NCBI RefSeq assembly: GCF_900182725.1
Contig: NZ_FXTO01000012.1
Span: 1 to 64,000, forward strand
Length of the DNA: 64,000 nt
Direction of reading: 5' to 3'
DNA from: Thalassovita litoralis
GTDB lineage: Bacteria; Pseudomonadota; Alphaproteobacteria; Rhodobacterales; Rhodobacteraceae
This document shows positions 8,287 through 19,242 of this stretch, in pieces. How positions within the stretch are numbered: the first letter of the stretch is position 1; every line of letters starts with the position of its first letter. The notes under the pieces were generated by a model that did no database searches, was not told the origin of the DNA, and saw nothing but the letters and a program-made list of their open reading frames with translations. A program made the position numbers and the translations under genes.

Positions 8287-11253
8287 TTATTTCCCTTCGA
8301 TGGTCAGCGCTTCGTCCACGAGCGCCTGTTGTTGTGCTTTGTGCTGGCTGGCCAGACCCGTCGCGGGCGAGGCCGATGCGGCGCGACCGGCATAGACCGG
8401 GCGCGTGTGTTTGGCTTCGATACGGGTCAGAACCCATTCGATATTCGGTTCGATAAAGGACCACGCGCCCTGATTTTTCGGCTCTTCCTGACACCAGTAC
8501 ATTTCAGCGTTTTTGAAACGCTCCAGTTCCTTGGTCAGCGTCATGGCTGGGAACGGGTAGAACTGTTCGATCCGCATCAGGTAAATGTCGTCGATCCCGC
8601 GGGCATCGCGTTCTTCCAGCAGGTCATAATAGACCTTGCCGGAACACATGACGACGCGCTTGATCTTGTCATCGGCCACCAGTTTCGTATCCGAATGGCC
8701 CTTTTCGGCATCATCCCACAGCACGCGGTGGAACGACGAACCGGGCAGGAAATCCTCGGCGTCGGAAATGGCCATCTTGTGACGCAGCAACGATTTCGGC
8801 GTCATCAGGATCAGCGGCTTGCGGTAGGTGCGGTGCAACTGACGGCGCAGGATGTGGAAATAGTTGGCGGGCGTAGTGCAGTTCGCCACGATCCAGTTAT
8901 CCCCACCGCACATCGTCAGGAAACGTTCCAGACGCGCGGACGAGTGTTCCGGCCCCTGACCTTCGTAGCCATGCGGCAGCAGGACCGTCAGGCCCGACAT
9001 CCGCAACCATTTGGATTCACCCGACGAAATGAACTGATCGAACATGATCTGGGCGCCGTTGGCGAAATCGCCAAACTGGGCTTCCCACAGGACCAGCGCG
9101 TTCGGTTCGGCCAGCGAATAGCCGTATTCAAAGCCCAGAACCGCATATTCGGACAGCATCGAGTCGATGACCTCGTAGCGGGCCTGACCTTCGCGGATGT
9201 TGTTCAGCGGGTAATAGCGTTCTTCGGTGTTCTGGTTGACCAGCCCCGAATGCCGCTGAGAGAAGGTGCCGCGTGTCGAGTCCTGACCGGCCAGACGGAC
9301 CGGGTATCCTTCGCTCAGAAGCGAGCCGAACGCCAGCGCTTCGCCGGTGGCCCAGTCAAAGCCGGTGCCAGTTTCAAACATTTGCTGTTTGGATTCCAGC
9401 AGACGCGAAACGGTTTTATGCAGCGGGAACCCTTCGGGAACGCGGGTCAGCGCCGTGCCGACCTGCTGCATAGTTTCTTCGGAAATGGCGGTTTGGCCGC
9501 GCTGGTAATTCCCGTCTTTCTGTTTATCCAGATGCGACCAGCGCCCATCCAGCCAGTCGGCCTTGTTGGGTTTATAGTCTTTCCCGGCCTCGAACTCTTC
9601 GTTCAGGTGGGCCTGGAAGGCGGCTTTCATGTCTTCGATTTCGCCTTCGGGGATCAGGCCGTCCTGAACCAGACGATCCGTGTACAGCGACAGGGTGGTT
9701 TTGTGACCCTTGATATTTTTGTACATGATCGGGTTGGTGAACATCGGCTCATCGCCTTCGTTGTGACCGAAGCGGCGATAGCAGAAGATGTCGATAACCA
9801 CGTCCTTGTGGAACTTCATGCGGAATTCGGTGGCAACCTTGGCGGCGTGAACCACGGCTTCGGGATCGTCGCCGTTGACGTGGAAAATCGGGGCTTCCAC
9901 CATCAGCGCGATATCCGTCGGATAGGGCGAGCTGCGCGAGAAATGCGGCGCAGTGGTAAAGCCGATCTGGTTGTTCACAACGATATGGATGGTGCCGCCG
10001 GTGCGGTGGCCGCGAATGCCCGAAAGCTGGAAACATTCAGCCACAACGCCCTGACCGGCAAAAGCCGCATCGCCGTGCAACAGAACCGGGATCACGGTAT
10101 GGCGATCCGGATCGTGCATCTGATCGGTTTTGGCGCGGCATTTACCCAGAACAACAGGGTTCACCGCTTCAAGGTGCGAGGGGTTGGCGGTCAGCGACAG
10201 GTGAACCTTGTTGCCGTCAAATTCGCGGTCTGACGACGCGCCAAGGTGGTATTTCACGTCACCCGAGCCATCCACGTCTTCGGGTTTGAAGCTGCCGCCC
10301 TGAAATTCGTTGAAAATCGCGCGATAGGGTTTGGACAGCACATTGGCCAGCACGCTGAGGCGGCCCCGGTGCGGCATCCCGATCACGACTTCTTTGGCGC
10401 CCAGATTGCCGCCGCGTTTGATGATCTGTTCCATTGCGGGGATCAGTGCTTCGCCACCGTCCAGACCAAAGCGTTTGGTTCCCATGTATTTCACATGCAG
10501 GAACTTCTCAAAACCTTCGGCTTCGACCAGCTTGTTCAGGATGGCCTTGCGGCCTTCGCGGGTAAAGGCGATTTCTTTGCCGAAGCCTTCGATCCGCTCT
10601 TTCAGCCAGCCTGCTTCTTCGGGGTCGGAAATGTGCATGTATTGCAGCGCGAACGTGCCGCAATAGGTGCGTTTCACGATGTCCATGATCTGACGCATCG
10701 AGGCAACCTGAAGCCCCAGCACGTTGTCGATGAAGATCGGGCGATCCATGTCGGAATCCGCGAACCCATAGGATTTCGGATCCAGTTCGGGGTGCGGGGT
10801 GTGGTCCCGCATGTTCAGCGGGTCGATGTCCGCGATCAGGTGGCCCCGGATACGGTAGGCGCGGATGATCATCAGGGCGCGGACGGAATCCAGAACGGCG
10901 CGTTTCACCTGTTCGTCGCTGATAGATACACCTTTTTCGGCGGCTTTTTCCTTGATCTTCTGACCGGCGCTTTTGGCTTCGGCAGGGGCGGCGGGCCATT
11001 GCCCGTCCAGCGCGGCAGTCAGGTCATCGGATGGCACGGGCGGCCAGTCGGTCCGCGCCCAAGAGGGGCCTTCGGCCTCTTTTTTCACGTCCAGTTCTGC
11101 ATCGCCAAGCTGGCTGAAGAATTCGGCCCATGCGGCATCTACCGCGTTGGGGTCGTTGGCCCAGCGGGCGTAAAGCTGTTCCAGATATTCGGCGTTATGC
11201 CCCTGCATGAAGCTGGAGGCATGGAACATGTCGTTTGGGCTCTGGTCGTTCAT
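8287..11253 (-). CDS. sucA: 2-oxoglutarate dehydrogenase E1
   Basis: A 988-residue thiamine-diphosphate enzyme that decarboxylates 2-oxoglutarate and succinylates the lipoyl group of SucB in the TCA cycle. The N-terminal SSFMQGHNAEYLEQLYARW segment is the E2-binding region of the family. The GMPHRGRLSVLANVL motif near 290, the GDAAFAGQG motif near 395 with the following NNQIGFTT, and the GYEGQGPEHSSARLERFL motif near 765 are classic. The length is normal. The start ATG is preceded by a 320-bp gap to sucD, so sucA may also have its own promoter. Confidence 0.97.
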   Translation of the reverse strand: MNDQSPNDMFHASSFMQGHNAEYLEQLYARWANDPNAVDAAWAEFFSQLGDAELDVKKEAEGPSWARTDWPPVPSDDLTAALDGQWPAAPAEAKSAGQKIKEKAAEKGVSISDEQVKRAVLDSVRALMIIRAYRIRGHLIADIDPLNMRDHTPHPELDPKSYGFADSDMDRPIFIDNVLGLQVASMRQIMDIVKRTYCGTFALQYMHISDPEEAGWLKERIEGFGKEIAFTREGRKAILNKLVEAEGFEKFLHVKYMGTKRFGLDGGEALIPAMEQIIKRGGNLGAKEVVIGMPHRGRLSVLANVLSKPYRAIFNEFQGGSFKPEDVDGSGDVKYHLGASSDREFDGNKVHLSLTANPSHLEAVNPVVLGKCRAKTDQMHDPDRHTVIPVLLHGDAAFAGQGVVAECFQLSGIRGHRTGGTIHIVVNNQIGFTTAPHFSRSSPYPTDIALMVEAPIFHVNGDDPEAVVHAAKVATEFRMKFHKDVVIDIFCYRRFGHNEGDEPMFTNPIMYKNIKGHKTTLSLYTDRLVQDGLIPEGEIEDMKAAFQAHLNEEFEAGKDYKPNKADWLDGRWSHLDKQKDGNYQRGQTAISEETMQQVGTALTRVPEGFPLHKTVSRLLESKQQMFETGTGFDWATGEALAFGSLLSEGYPVRLAGQDSTRGTFSQRHSGLVNQNTEERYYPLNNIREGQARYEVIDSMLSEYAVLGFEYGYSLAEPNALVLWEAQFGDFANGAQIMFDQFISSGESKWLRMSGLTVLLPHGYEGQGPEHSSARLERFLTMCGGDNWIVANCTTPANYFHILRRQLHRTYRKPLILMTPKSLLRHKMAISDAEDFLPGSSFHRVLWDDAEKGHSDTKLVADDKIKRVVMCSGKVYYDLLEERDARGIDDIYLMRIEQFYPFPAMTLTKELERFKNAEMYWCQEEPKNQGAWSFIEPNIEWVLTRIEAKHTRPVYAGRAASASPATGLASQHKAQQQALVDEALTIEGK

Positions 11254-11573
11254 GACGAGACCTCGTTAAAGTTGGGGCGAGGGGTAGTGAAAGCCGCAGC
11301 GGCAGGCATCGTGCCGATGCCTTTGGTCACGGTCGGGGCTTCCCGGCGGGAAGCGGCAATTTCACAGGGGATACGCGGCAGGCCGATTCGTGCCGTTACG
11401 TCATTTTGGGAATGACGGGACTGGTGGCCTGTAGGATGTGCAGGTGTACAGAGCATTTTTTCAACGCTCCGTACTGTGTTTTCGGGCGCAGAATACGGCA
11501 CGACCACACCCCGGAAGGGTGTGGTGCAGGGCGTTCAGCCCGGCATATGTACCGAAAACGCGCATTTGGAACC
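11254..11573. other. sucD-sucA intergenic region
   Basis: No convincing gene is seen. A perfect 9-bp hairpin, ACCACACCC/GGGTGTGGT, occupies 11503-11525 downstream of sucD on the minus strand; it lacks a U-run, so it may be an attenuator or an mRNA-stability hairpin rather than a terminator. At 11427-11446 the sequence CCTGTAGGATGTGCAGG resembles a LuxR box but with a spacer one base short. Confidence 0.45.
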
Positions 11574-12461
11574 TTAGCCTTTGGCGATGGCGGCCTGAAC
11601 GGCCTCGCCCAGAGTTGCGGGGCTGTCGGCAACCACGATACCAGCCGATTTCATGGCTTCGATTTTGGATTCCGCGTCACCCTTACCACCGGCGACGATG
11701 GCGCCAGCGTGACCCATGCGGCGGCCCGGAGGGGCGGTGCGGCCTGCGATGAAACCGGCAACCGGCTTCCAACGGCCTTTTTTCTTCTGTTCGGCCAGGA
11801 ATTCAGCGGCTTCTTCTTCTGCGGAGCCACCGATTTCACCGATCATGATGATCGACTGAGTTTCCGGGTCATTCAGGAACATGTCCAGCACGTCGATATG
11901 TTCGGTGCCTTTGATCGGGTCGCCGCCGATGCCAACAGCCGAGGACTGGCCCAGACCGATGTCCGAGGTTTGTTTCACAGCTTCGTAGGTCAGCGTACCG
12001 GAACGCGACACAACACCGACCGAGCCACGCTTGTGGATGTGGCCGGGCATGATGCCGATTTTGCAGGCGTCCGGGGTGATCACGCCGGGGCAGTTCGGGC
12101 CGATCAGGCGCGATTTGCTGTCGATCAGCGCGCGCTTGACCTTCATCATGTCCAGAACCGGGATGCCTTCGGTGATGCAGACAATCAGTTCCATTTCCGC
12201 GTCGATCGCTTCAAGGATCGAGTCAGCCGCGAAGGGCGGGGGAACGTAGATCACGGTGGCGTTGGCTTCGGTCACGTGTTTTGCTTCGTGGACCGAGTTG
12301 AACACTGGCAGATTCAGGTGGCTGGTGCCGCCTTTGCCGGGGGTCACGCCGCCAACCATTTTGGTGCCGTAGGCAATCGCCTGTTCCGAGTGGAAAGTAC
12401 CCTGAGAGCCGGTGAAGCCCTGACAGATGACTTTGGTGTTTTCGTCGATGAGGACTGCCAT
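11574..12461 (-). CDS. sucD: Succinyl-CoA synthetase, alpha subunit
   Basis: A 295-residue ADP-forming succinate--CoA ligase alpha subunit. The N-terminal CoA-binding segment [17 protein letters not shown] and the C-terminal [13 protein letters not shown], whose histidine carries the phosphate, are both present. [10 protein letters not shown] is the family signature. The length is normal. The start lies 4 bp after the sucC stop, as expected for subunits made in equal amounts. Confidence 0.97.
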   Translation of the reverse strand: MAVLIDENTKVICQGFTGSQGTFHSEQAIAYGTKMVGGVTPGKGGTSHLNLPVFNSVHEAKHVTEANATVIYVPPPFAADSILEAIDAEMELIVCITEGIPVLDMMKVKRALIDSKSRLIGPNCPGVITPDACKIGIMPGHIHKRGSVGVVSRSGTLTYEAVKQTSDIGLGQSSAVGIGGDPIKGTEHIDVLDMFLNDPETQSIIMIGEIGGSAEEEAAEFLAEQKKKGRWKPVAGFIAGRTAPPGRRMGHAGAIVAGGKGDAESKIEAMKSAGIVVADSPATLGEAVQAAIAKG

Positions 12462-12465
12462 TTTC

Positions 12466-13659
12466 TTATCCTTTCACCGCTTTCACGATCTTTTCAGCGC
12501 CATCCGACAGGTTGTCAGCAGCGATGACGTTCAGGCCCGAGGTGTTGATGATCTCTTTGCCTGCGTCGACATTGGTGCCTTCAAGGCGAACAACCAGCGG
12601 AACTTGCAGGCCGACCTCTTTCACGGCGGCGACAACGCCTTCAGCGATGACGTCACAGCGCATGATGCCGCCAAAGATGTTCACCAGAATGCCTTTGACG
12701 TTCGGGTCCGAGGTGATGATCTTGAACGCTTCGGTCACTTTTTCCTTGGTGGCGCCACCGCCAACGTCCAGGAAGTTGGCCGGTTCCGCGCCGTACAGTT
12801 TGATGATGTCCATGGTGGCCATCGCCAGACCTGCACCGTTCACCATGCAGCCGATTTCACCGTCCAGAGCGATGTAGTTCAGGTCGTATTTCGACGCTGC
12901 CAGCTCTTTGGGGTCTTCTTCGGTTTCGTCGCGCAGGTTTGCAACATCGGGGTGGCGATAGATGGCGTTGCCGTCAAAACCCAGCTTGGCGTCCAGCAGT
13001 TTCAGGTTGCCATCGGGCATGACGATCAGCGGGTTGATTTCCAGCATTTCCATGTCCTTCTCGACGAAGGCACGGTACAGGTTGGCCAGCAGGGCAACGC
13101 ACTGTTTTACCTGACCGCCGGTCAGACCCAGCGCGAATGCAACACGACGGCCGTGATAGGGCATGTAGCCCGTGGCCGGATCAATGGTAAAGGACAGGAT
13201 TTTTTCCGGGGTCGACGCTGCGACTTCTTCGATGTCCATGCCGCCTTCGGTCGAGGCCACGATGGAAATGCGCGAGGTCTGACGATCCACCAGGAAGGCC
13301 AGATACAGTTCGCGTTCAATGTCCGAACCGGCTTCGATGTAGATGCGGTTCACCTGTTTGCCAGCCGGGCCGGTCTGGTGGGTGACAAGGGTCTTGCCCA
13401 GCATCTTTTTGGCTTCTTCGGCAGCTTCTTCGACCGATTTGGCCAGACGCACGCCGCCTTTTTCACCGGCTTCGGCTTCTTTGAATTTGCCTTTGCCGCG
13501 ACCGCCTGCGTGAATTTGGGCTTTTACGACCCACAGCGGGCCGTCCAGCTCGCCTGCGGCGGTTTTGGCGTCTTCGGCCTTCAGGACGGCGCGTCCTTCA
13601 GAAACCGGGGCGCCGTATTCGCGAAGGAGTGCTTTCGCCTGATACTCATGAATGTTCAT
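12466..13659 (-). CDS. sucC: Succinyl-CoA synthetase, beta subunit
   Basis: A 397-residue ATP-grasp subunit that binds nucleotide and succinate. The N-terminal [19 protein letters not shown], the [10 protein letters not shown] phosphate-binding segment (about 47-56) and the [14 protein letters not shown] block are diagnostic. First gene of a minus-strand series sucC-sucD-sucA-sucB-GT-lpd. Its upstream region carries the paired TGTGATCACA palindromes about 110-140 bp before the start codon, the likely control point of the series. Confidence 0.97.
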   Translation of the reverse strand: MNIHEYQAKALLREYGAPVSEGRAVLKAEDAKTAAGELDGPLWVVKAQIHAGGRGKGKFKEAEAGEKGGVRLAKSVEEAAEEAKKMLGKTLVTHQTGPAGKQVNRIYIEAGSDIERELYLAFLVDRQTSRISIVASTEGGMDIEEVAASTPEKILSFTIDPATGYMPYHGRRVAFALGLTGGQVKQCVALLANLYRAFVEKDMEMLEINPLIVMPDGNLKLLDAKLGFDGNAIYRHPDVANLRDETEEDPKELAASKYDLNYIALDGEIGCMVNGAGLAMATMDIIKLYGAEPANFLDVGGGATKEKVTEAFKIITSDPNVKGILVNIFGGIMRCDVIAEGVVAAVKEVGLQVPLVVRLEGTNVDAGKEIINTSGLNVIAADNLSDGAEKIVKAVKG

Positions 13660-13767
13660 GAAAACTGTCCCGTCTTGCTACGATTGTTGGACGGAATGCC
13701 ACAGGCGCGGCAATTGTTTAAACGTTTTTTTGTTGGCAGGCGGGTTTTTGCGAATATTTCTGCGATT

Positions 13768-13798
13768 TGTGATCACACGTCGAAAAGCTGTGATCACA
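13768..13798. promoter_or_regulatory. Paired palindromes TGTGATCACA upstream of sucC
   Basis: Two perfect 10-bp palindromes TGTGATCACA lie at 13768-13777 and 13789-13798. Their centres are 21 bp apart, two helical turns, so a dimeric regulator could bind both on the same DNA face. Flanking bases extend the outer sides to TTTGTGATCACA and TGTGATCACAAA. An almost identical pair with the same spacing precedes sdhC. The regulator is not encoded nearby; a GntR/FadR-type or LacI-type protein is a guess. Confidence 0.75.
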
Positions 13799-13837
13799 AA
13801 TGATATTTTCATAAAATTGAATGCGTTGAAAAAGAAT

Positions 13838-13860
13838 CAGGGCCGGAAAAACCGGCCCTG
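13838..13860 (-). terminator. Terminator after mdh
   Basis: CAGGGCCGG and CCGGCCCTG form a perfect 9-bp stem with a 5-nt loop. On the minus strand it is followed by ATTCTTTTT. It lies 26 bp beyond the mdh stop codon and separates mdh from the sucC control region. Confidence 0.85.
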
Positions 13861-13885
13861 AGAACTGTTAGCATGTTAGTAATCT

Positions 13886-15762
<1,877 letters not shown>

Positions 15763-15857
15763 TTTATGGCGGATTCTGCATCGCGGCGACATTCCTCTTG
15801 AAATTTTAGCGGGAATTGGGGCATGTCTCGCGCAAGATTATTACGAGGAAAAGACAG

Positions 15858-16715
15858 ATGGACATGACTGCACGCCCCTATCGTTCGGTACTTTACATTC
15901 CCGGATCAAAGGATCGGGCGCTGGACAAGGCGCGCGGCCTGCCGGTGGATGCGATCATTTTTGATCTGGAAGACGCCGTAACCCCCGATGCCAAGGTCGA
16001 AGCCCGCGCAACGCTGAAAGCGGCGCTGGAGCAAGGCGGCTATGGCAATAAGGCAAAGATCATCCGCATTAACGGGTTAGATACCGAATGGGGCGCGGGC
16101 GATGTCGCGGCGTTGAAAGATGCCGATTGCGATGCGTTCCTGTTGCCCAAGGTGAATTCGGCGGCGGATGTGCAGGCGTTGGCCGATTTGTTGGGCAATG
16201 GCAAACCGATTTGGGCCATGATGGAAACGCCGCTGGGGATTCTGAACGCGCTGGACATCGCGGCGCACCCGCAATTGACCGGCTTTGTCGCGGGAACCAA
16301 TGATCTGGCGAAGGAGCTGAACTGCCGCTTCCGGGCCGATCGTCTGCCGATGCAGGCGGCGCTGCAAACGATCCTGCTGGCGGCCCGCGCGTATGGTGTG
16401 ATTGCGATTGACGGTGTTTACAACCAGTTCAAGGATGACGAAGGCCTGAAATTCGAATGCGAACAGGGCCGTGATCTGGGTTATGATGGCAAAACCCTGA
16501 TCCACCCGGCGCAGGTGGATGTGACCAATGCGGCCTTTGCCCCGTCCGAGGCGGAAATTGATTTGGCGAAACGCCAGATCGCCGCGCTGGAAGAAGTCGA
16601 GGCATCAGGGCAGGGCGTGGCCGTGGTGGATGGCAAGATCGTGGAAAACCTGCATGTGGAAACCGCGAAAAAGATGCTGGCGAAAGCCGCAGCCATTGCC
16701 GAATTGTCGAAATAA
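15858..16715 (+). CDS. mcl2: (3S)-malyl-CoA thioesterase (CitE-like CoA ester lyase)
   Basis: A 285-residue HpcH/HpaI-like TIM-barrel protein. It closely fits the Rhodobacter Mcl2 pattern: RSVLYIPGSKDRALDKA at the N-terminus, AIIFDLEDAV with the metal-binding acid, AMMETPLGILNA with the second metal ligand, GTNDLAKEL, and near the end CEQGRDLGYDGKTLIHPAQ. In the ethylmalonyl-CoA pathway Mcl2 hydrolyses (S)-malyl-CoA made from glyoxylate and acetyl-CoA. The start at 15858 follows a GAGGAAAAG ribosome binding site; a 14-codon longer reading lacks one. A citrate lyase beta-like role is the alternative. mch lies three genes downstream. Confidence 0.85.
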   Translation: MDMTARPYRSVLYIPGSKDRALDKARGLPVDAIIFDLEDAVTPDAKVEARATLKAALEQGGYGNKAKIIRINGLDTEWGAGDVAALKDADCDAFLLPKVNSAADVQALADLLGNGKPIWAMMETPLGILNALDIAAHPQLTGFVAGTNDLAKELNCRFRADRLPMQAALQTILLAARAYGVIAIDGVYNQFKDDEGLKFECEQGRDLGYDGKTLIHPAQVDVTNAAFAPSEAEIDLAKRQIAALEEVEASGQGVAVVDGKIVENLHVETAKKMLAKAAAIAELSK

Positions 16716-16760
16716 CCCATCATTGACGCCCGGACATCAAATCAAAGTAAGAGGTATTCA

Positions 16761-17306
16761 ATGATCTGGCTGGTTCTGGGCGTCTTGTTGTGGTCGGGCG
16801 CACATCTGTTCAAACGGGTTGCGCCTGATGCGCGGGCCAAACTGGGTGACAAAGGAAAAGGGCCAGTTGCATTGCTGTTACTGGTCAGCGTCGTTTTGAT
16901 GGTGATCGGGTATCGGTCCGCCGACGGCGCGTTTTTCTGGGGCCGCAATCCTGCGCTGACCGGGATCAACAACCTGCTGATGTTGTTCTCGATCTACCTG
17001 TTTGCGGCTGACGGCATGAAAACCCGGATCACCCGCGTGATCCGCAACCCGCAATTGACCGCGTTCAAGGTGTGGGCGGTGGCGCATCTGTTGGTGAATG
17101 GCGATGTGCCGTCTTTCGTGTTGTTTGGCGGGCTGTTGATCTGGGCCGTGGCCGAGGTCATCGTGTTGAAACGTGTCGGCCCGGCTTGGGTAAAACCCGA
17201 AGTTGCTCCCGCTAAAAAAGAAATCATGGCCGTTGTCGGGGCGCTGGTGGTGTTTGGATTGATTGCCGGGATTCACATCTGGCTTGGCTATAACCCGTTC
17301 GGATAA
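16761..17306 (+). CDS. NnrU family membrane protein
   Basis: A 181-residue inner-membrane protein with five or so hydrophobic helices. GAHLFKRVAP near the N-terminus and the HLLVNGDVPSFVLFGG segment (about 112-127) are typical of the NnrU family, first named from denitrification loci but widespread in non-denitrifying alphaproteobacteria. Its biochemical role is unknown. It lies between mcl2 and a DUF1737 gene on the same strand, with short gaps, so it is probably co-transcribed. Confidence 0.85.
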   Translation: MIWLVLGVLLWSGAHLFKRVAPDARAKLGDKGKGPVALLLLVSVVLMVIGYRSADGAFFWGRNPALTGINNLLMLFSIYLFAADGMKTRITRVIRNPQLTAFKVWAVAHLLVNGDVPSFVLFGGLLIWAVAEVIVLKRVGPAWVKPEVAPAKKEIMAVVGALVVFGLIAGIHIWLGYNPFG

Positions 17307-17311
17307 GAGCA

Positions 17312-17515
17312 ATGAAACTATACAGATTCCTGACCGAGGACGATACATCGGCCTTTTGCCACAAAGTCACCGCTGCCCTGAATAAGGGCTGGGAATTGCA
17401 CGGCGACCCGACCTATGCCTTCGACGCGGCCAATGGCGTCATGCGTTGCGGGCAGGCCGTGGTGAAAGAGGTGGATGGCACCTACACACCCGATACGAAG
17501 CTGGGAGAACACTGA
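17312..17515 (+). CDS. DUF1737 small protein
   Basis: A 67-residue protein. The pattern YRFLTEDDTSAFCHKVTAAL followed by GWELHGDPTYAFD is that of DUF1737, a short cytosolic family of unknown function. It begins 5 bp after the nnrU-like gene and its stop codon overlaps the mch start (TGATG), so it is translationally coupled to mch. Confidence 0.85.
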   Translation: MKLYRFLTEDDTSAFCHKVTAALNKGWELHGDPTYAFDAANGVMRCGQAVVKEVDGTYTPDTKLGEH

Positions 17516-18546
17516 TGGCGAAGACCAATTCGGGCCGCTTTTTTGAAGATTATAAAATCGGCGACGTGATCAGCCACGCCGTTCCCCGCACCGTGGGAGA
17601 GGGCGAGCGCGCGCTGTATCATGCGCTGTATCCGGCGCGTCATGCGCTGTATTCGTCGGATGAATTTGCCCGCGATTGCGGCCTGCCCGAAAGCCCGCTG
17701 GACGATCTGGCCGCGTTCCATGTGGTGTTCGGCAAGACCGTGCCGGATGTATCGCTGAACGCGGTGGCCAATCTGGGCTATGCCGAGGGTAAATGGCTGA
17801 AGCCGGTTTTCGCGGGCGATACGCTGCGGTCCGTGTCCGAGGTGATCGGACTGAAGCAGAATTCGAACGGAAAATCCGGTGTGGTCTATGTCCGTACCCG
17901 TGGGCTGAACCAGTTGGACGAGGTGGTGCTGGATTATGTGCGCTGGGTCATGGTGCGCAAAAACAATCTGGACGCCCCGGCCCCGGAAACCGTAATCCCC
18001 GATCTGAACACCGTGATCCCGGTGGAGGAACTGGTGATCCCCGAAGGGCTGGATTTCAGAAATTACGATTTCGTACAGGCGGGCGAACCGCATCGCTGGG
18101 GTGATTATGAAATCGGCGAGGTGATCGACCATGTGGATGGTGTGACCATCGAAGAGGCCGAGCATATGATCGCCACGCGGCTGTGGCAGAACACCGCGAA
18201 GGTGCATTTCGACGCCACGTTCCGCCCCGATGGGCAGCGGCTGATCTATGGCGGGCATATCATTTCGATGGCGCGGGCGCTGTCGTTTAATGGTCTGGCG
18301 AATGCGCAGATGATCGTGGGTCTGAACGGTGGGGCCCATGCGAACCCGTGTTTCAGCGGCCTGACGGTCAAGGCATGGTCCGAAGTGCTGGACAAGGCCG
18401 AAACCAGTGCGCCGGGTGTTGGAGCAATCCGGTTGCGGCTGGTGGCGACCTCGGGCGGGGAACCGTTTGCGCTGAAGGGCGAGGATGGCAAATACAAGCC
18501 CGAAGTCCTGTTGGATCTGGATTACTGGGCGCTGATGCCGATGTAA
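17515..18546 (+). CDS. mch: Mesaconyl-CoA hydratase (beta-methylmalyl-CoA dehydratase)
   Basis: A 343-residue double hot-dog (MaoC-like) enzyme that hydrates mesaconyl-(C1)-CoA to beta-methylmalyl-CoA in the ethylmalonyl-CoA pathway. The first MaoC domain starts GRFFEDYKIGDVISHAVPRTVGEGE and the second RWGDYEIGEVIDHVDG; length and both domain openings match Rhodobacter Mch. The motif LIYGGHIISMARALSFNGL in the second domain is characteristic. Its neighbour mcl2 belongs to the same pathway, which strengthens the call. The start overlaps the DUF1737 stop codon. Confidence 0.92.
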   Translation: MAKTNSGRFFEDYKIGDVISHAVPRTVGEGERALYHALYPARHALYSSDEFARDCGLPESPLDDLAAFHVVFGKTVPDVSLNAVANLGYAEGKWLKPVFAGDTLRSVSEVIGLKQNSNGKSGVVYVRTRGLNQLDEVVLDYVRWVMVRKNNLDAPAPETVIPDLNTVIPVEELVIPEGLDFRNYDFVQAGEPHRWGDYEIGEVIDHVDGVTIEEAEHMIATRLWQNTAKVHFDATFRPDGQRLIYGGHIISMARALSFNGLANAQMIVGLNGGAHANPCFSGLTVKAWSEVLDKAETSAPGVGAIRLRLVATSGGEPFALKGEDGKYKPEVLLDLDYWALMPM

Positions 18547-18550
18547 ATTC

Positions 18551-18583
18551 ATGCCTTGCCCCGTTTTGTTCGGGGCAAGGCAT
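18551..18583. terminator. Strong hairpin after mch
   Basis: ATGCCTTGCCCCG (18551-18563) pairs perfectly with CGGGGCAAGGCAT (18571-18583) around a TTTTGTT loop. It starts 4 bp after the mch stop. No U-run follows, so it could act with Rho or protect the 3' end. Confidence 0.6.
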
Positions 18584-18695
18584 ACTGTAAACGCCTGCGA
18601 TTTCGTCATATTCGTCCGGCATAATGTTAGCGGATCACATGGTTCGCACGCGAAGGAATCGGGGATAATTCCGACAAAATCGCTTATGTTATTTT

Positions 18696-18726
18696 TGTGA
18701 TCACGCTGGTAAATTGTGTGATCACA
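18696..18726. promoter_or_regulatory. Paired palindromes TGTGATCACR upstream of sdhC
   Basis: TGTGATCACG (18696-18705) and TGTGATCACA (18717-18726) have centres 21 bp apart, exactly the spacing of the pair upstream of sucC. They lie about 120-150 bp before the sdhC start. The rest of 18584-18847 shows no gene; it is the presumed sdh promoter region. Confidence 0.75.
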
Positions 18727-18847
18727 ACATTGCGGTTTCCTGACGTTTCCGTGAAAATTGATGCTGCAACAGCATCCGTTCCGCGTGACAAAAGCGAAAA
18801 AAAGTTTCATAACGCGGGCAAGCAAGGGAACCTTGAAAGGATCAGAT

Positions 18848-19231
18848 ATGGCCGATGTGAAACGGGTCGAGCGCCCTCTTTCGCCGCATCTTCAAATCTA
18901 CCGCCCCCAGCTCACCTCGTTCACTTCCATTATGACGCGGATCACCGGGAACGCCCTGATCGTTTCCGCGTTGCTGGTGGTGTGGTGGCTTCTGGCGGCT
19001 GCAACCAGCGCGGAATATTACGCCATTGCAAACGGGGTTCTGACCTCGTGGTTTGGTGACATCGTGTTCACCCTGTCGGCGTTGGGCGTGTGGTATCACT
19101 ATCTGGCTGGTCTGCGTCACCTGTATTTTGATGCGGGCAAAGGTCTGGATGTTCCCACCGCTGAGAAACTGGGCTGGGCCTGTGTTATCGGTTCGGTCGT
19201 GCTGACCGTTCTGACCATCGTGATCGTGTAA
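18848..19231 (+). CDS. sdhC: Succinate dehydrogenase cytochrome b556 subunit
   Basis: A 127-residue membrane anchor of complex II with three hydrophobic helices. The family opening RPLSPHLQIYRPQLTSFTSI is followed by TRITG where many homologues have HRITG. The second helix ends WYHYLAGLRHL, which supplies the heme-ligand histidine region. The ATG at 18848 was chosen because it matches the family N-terminus and follows GAAAGGATC. It heads sdhC-sdhD-sdhA, two sulfotransferase genes and sdhB. Confidence 0.94.
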   Translation: MADVKRVERPLSPHLQIYRPQLTSFTSIMTRITGNALIVSALLVVWWLLAAATSAEYYAIANGVLTSWFGDIVFTLSALGVWYHYLAGLRHLYFDAGKGLDVPTAEKLGWACVIGSVVLTVLTIVIV

Positions 19232-19242
19232 GGAGGCCGACA

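Noticed and set aside
6961-10233. 1090-codon open frame on the plus strand opposite sucB and sucA
   Set aside because: It is the mirror of well-supported suc genes; its composition (His-, Gly- and Phe-rich) and lack of domains show it is an open shadow caused by GC-rich codon use.
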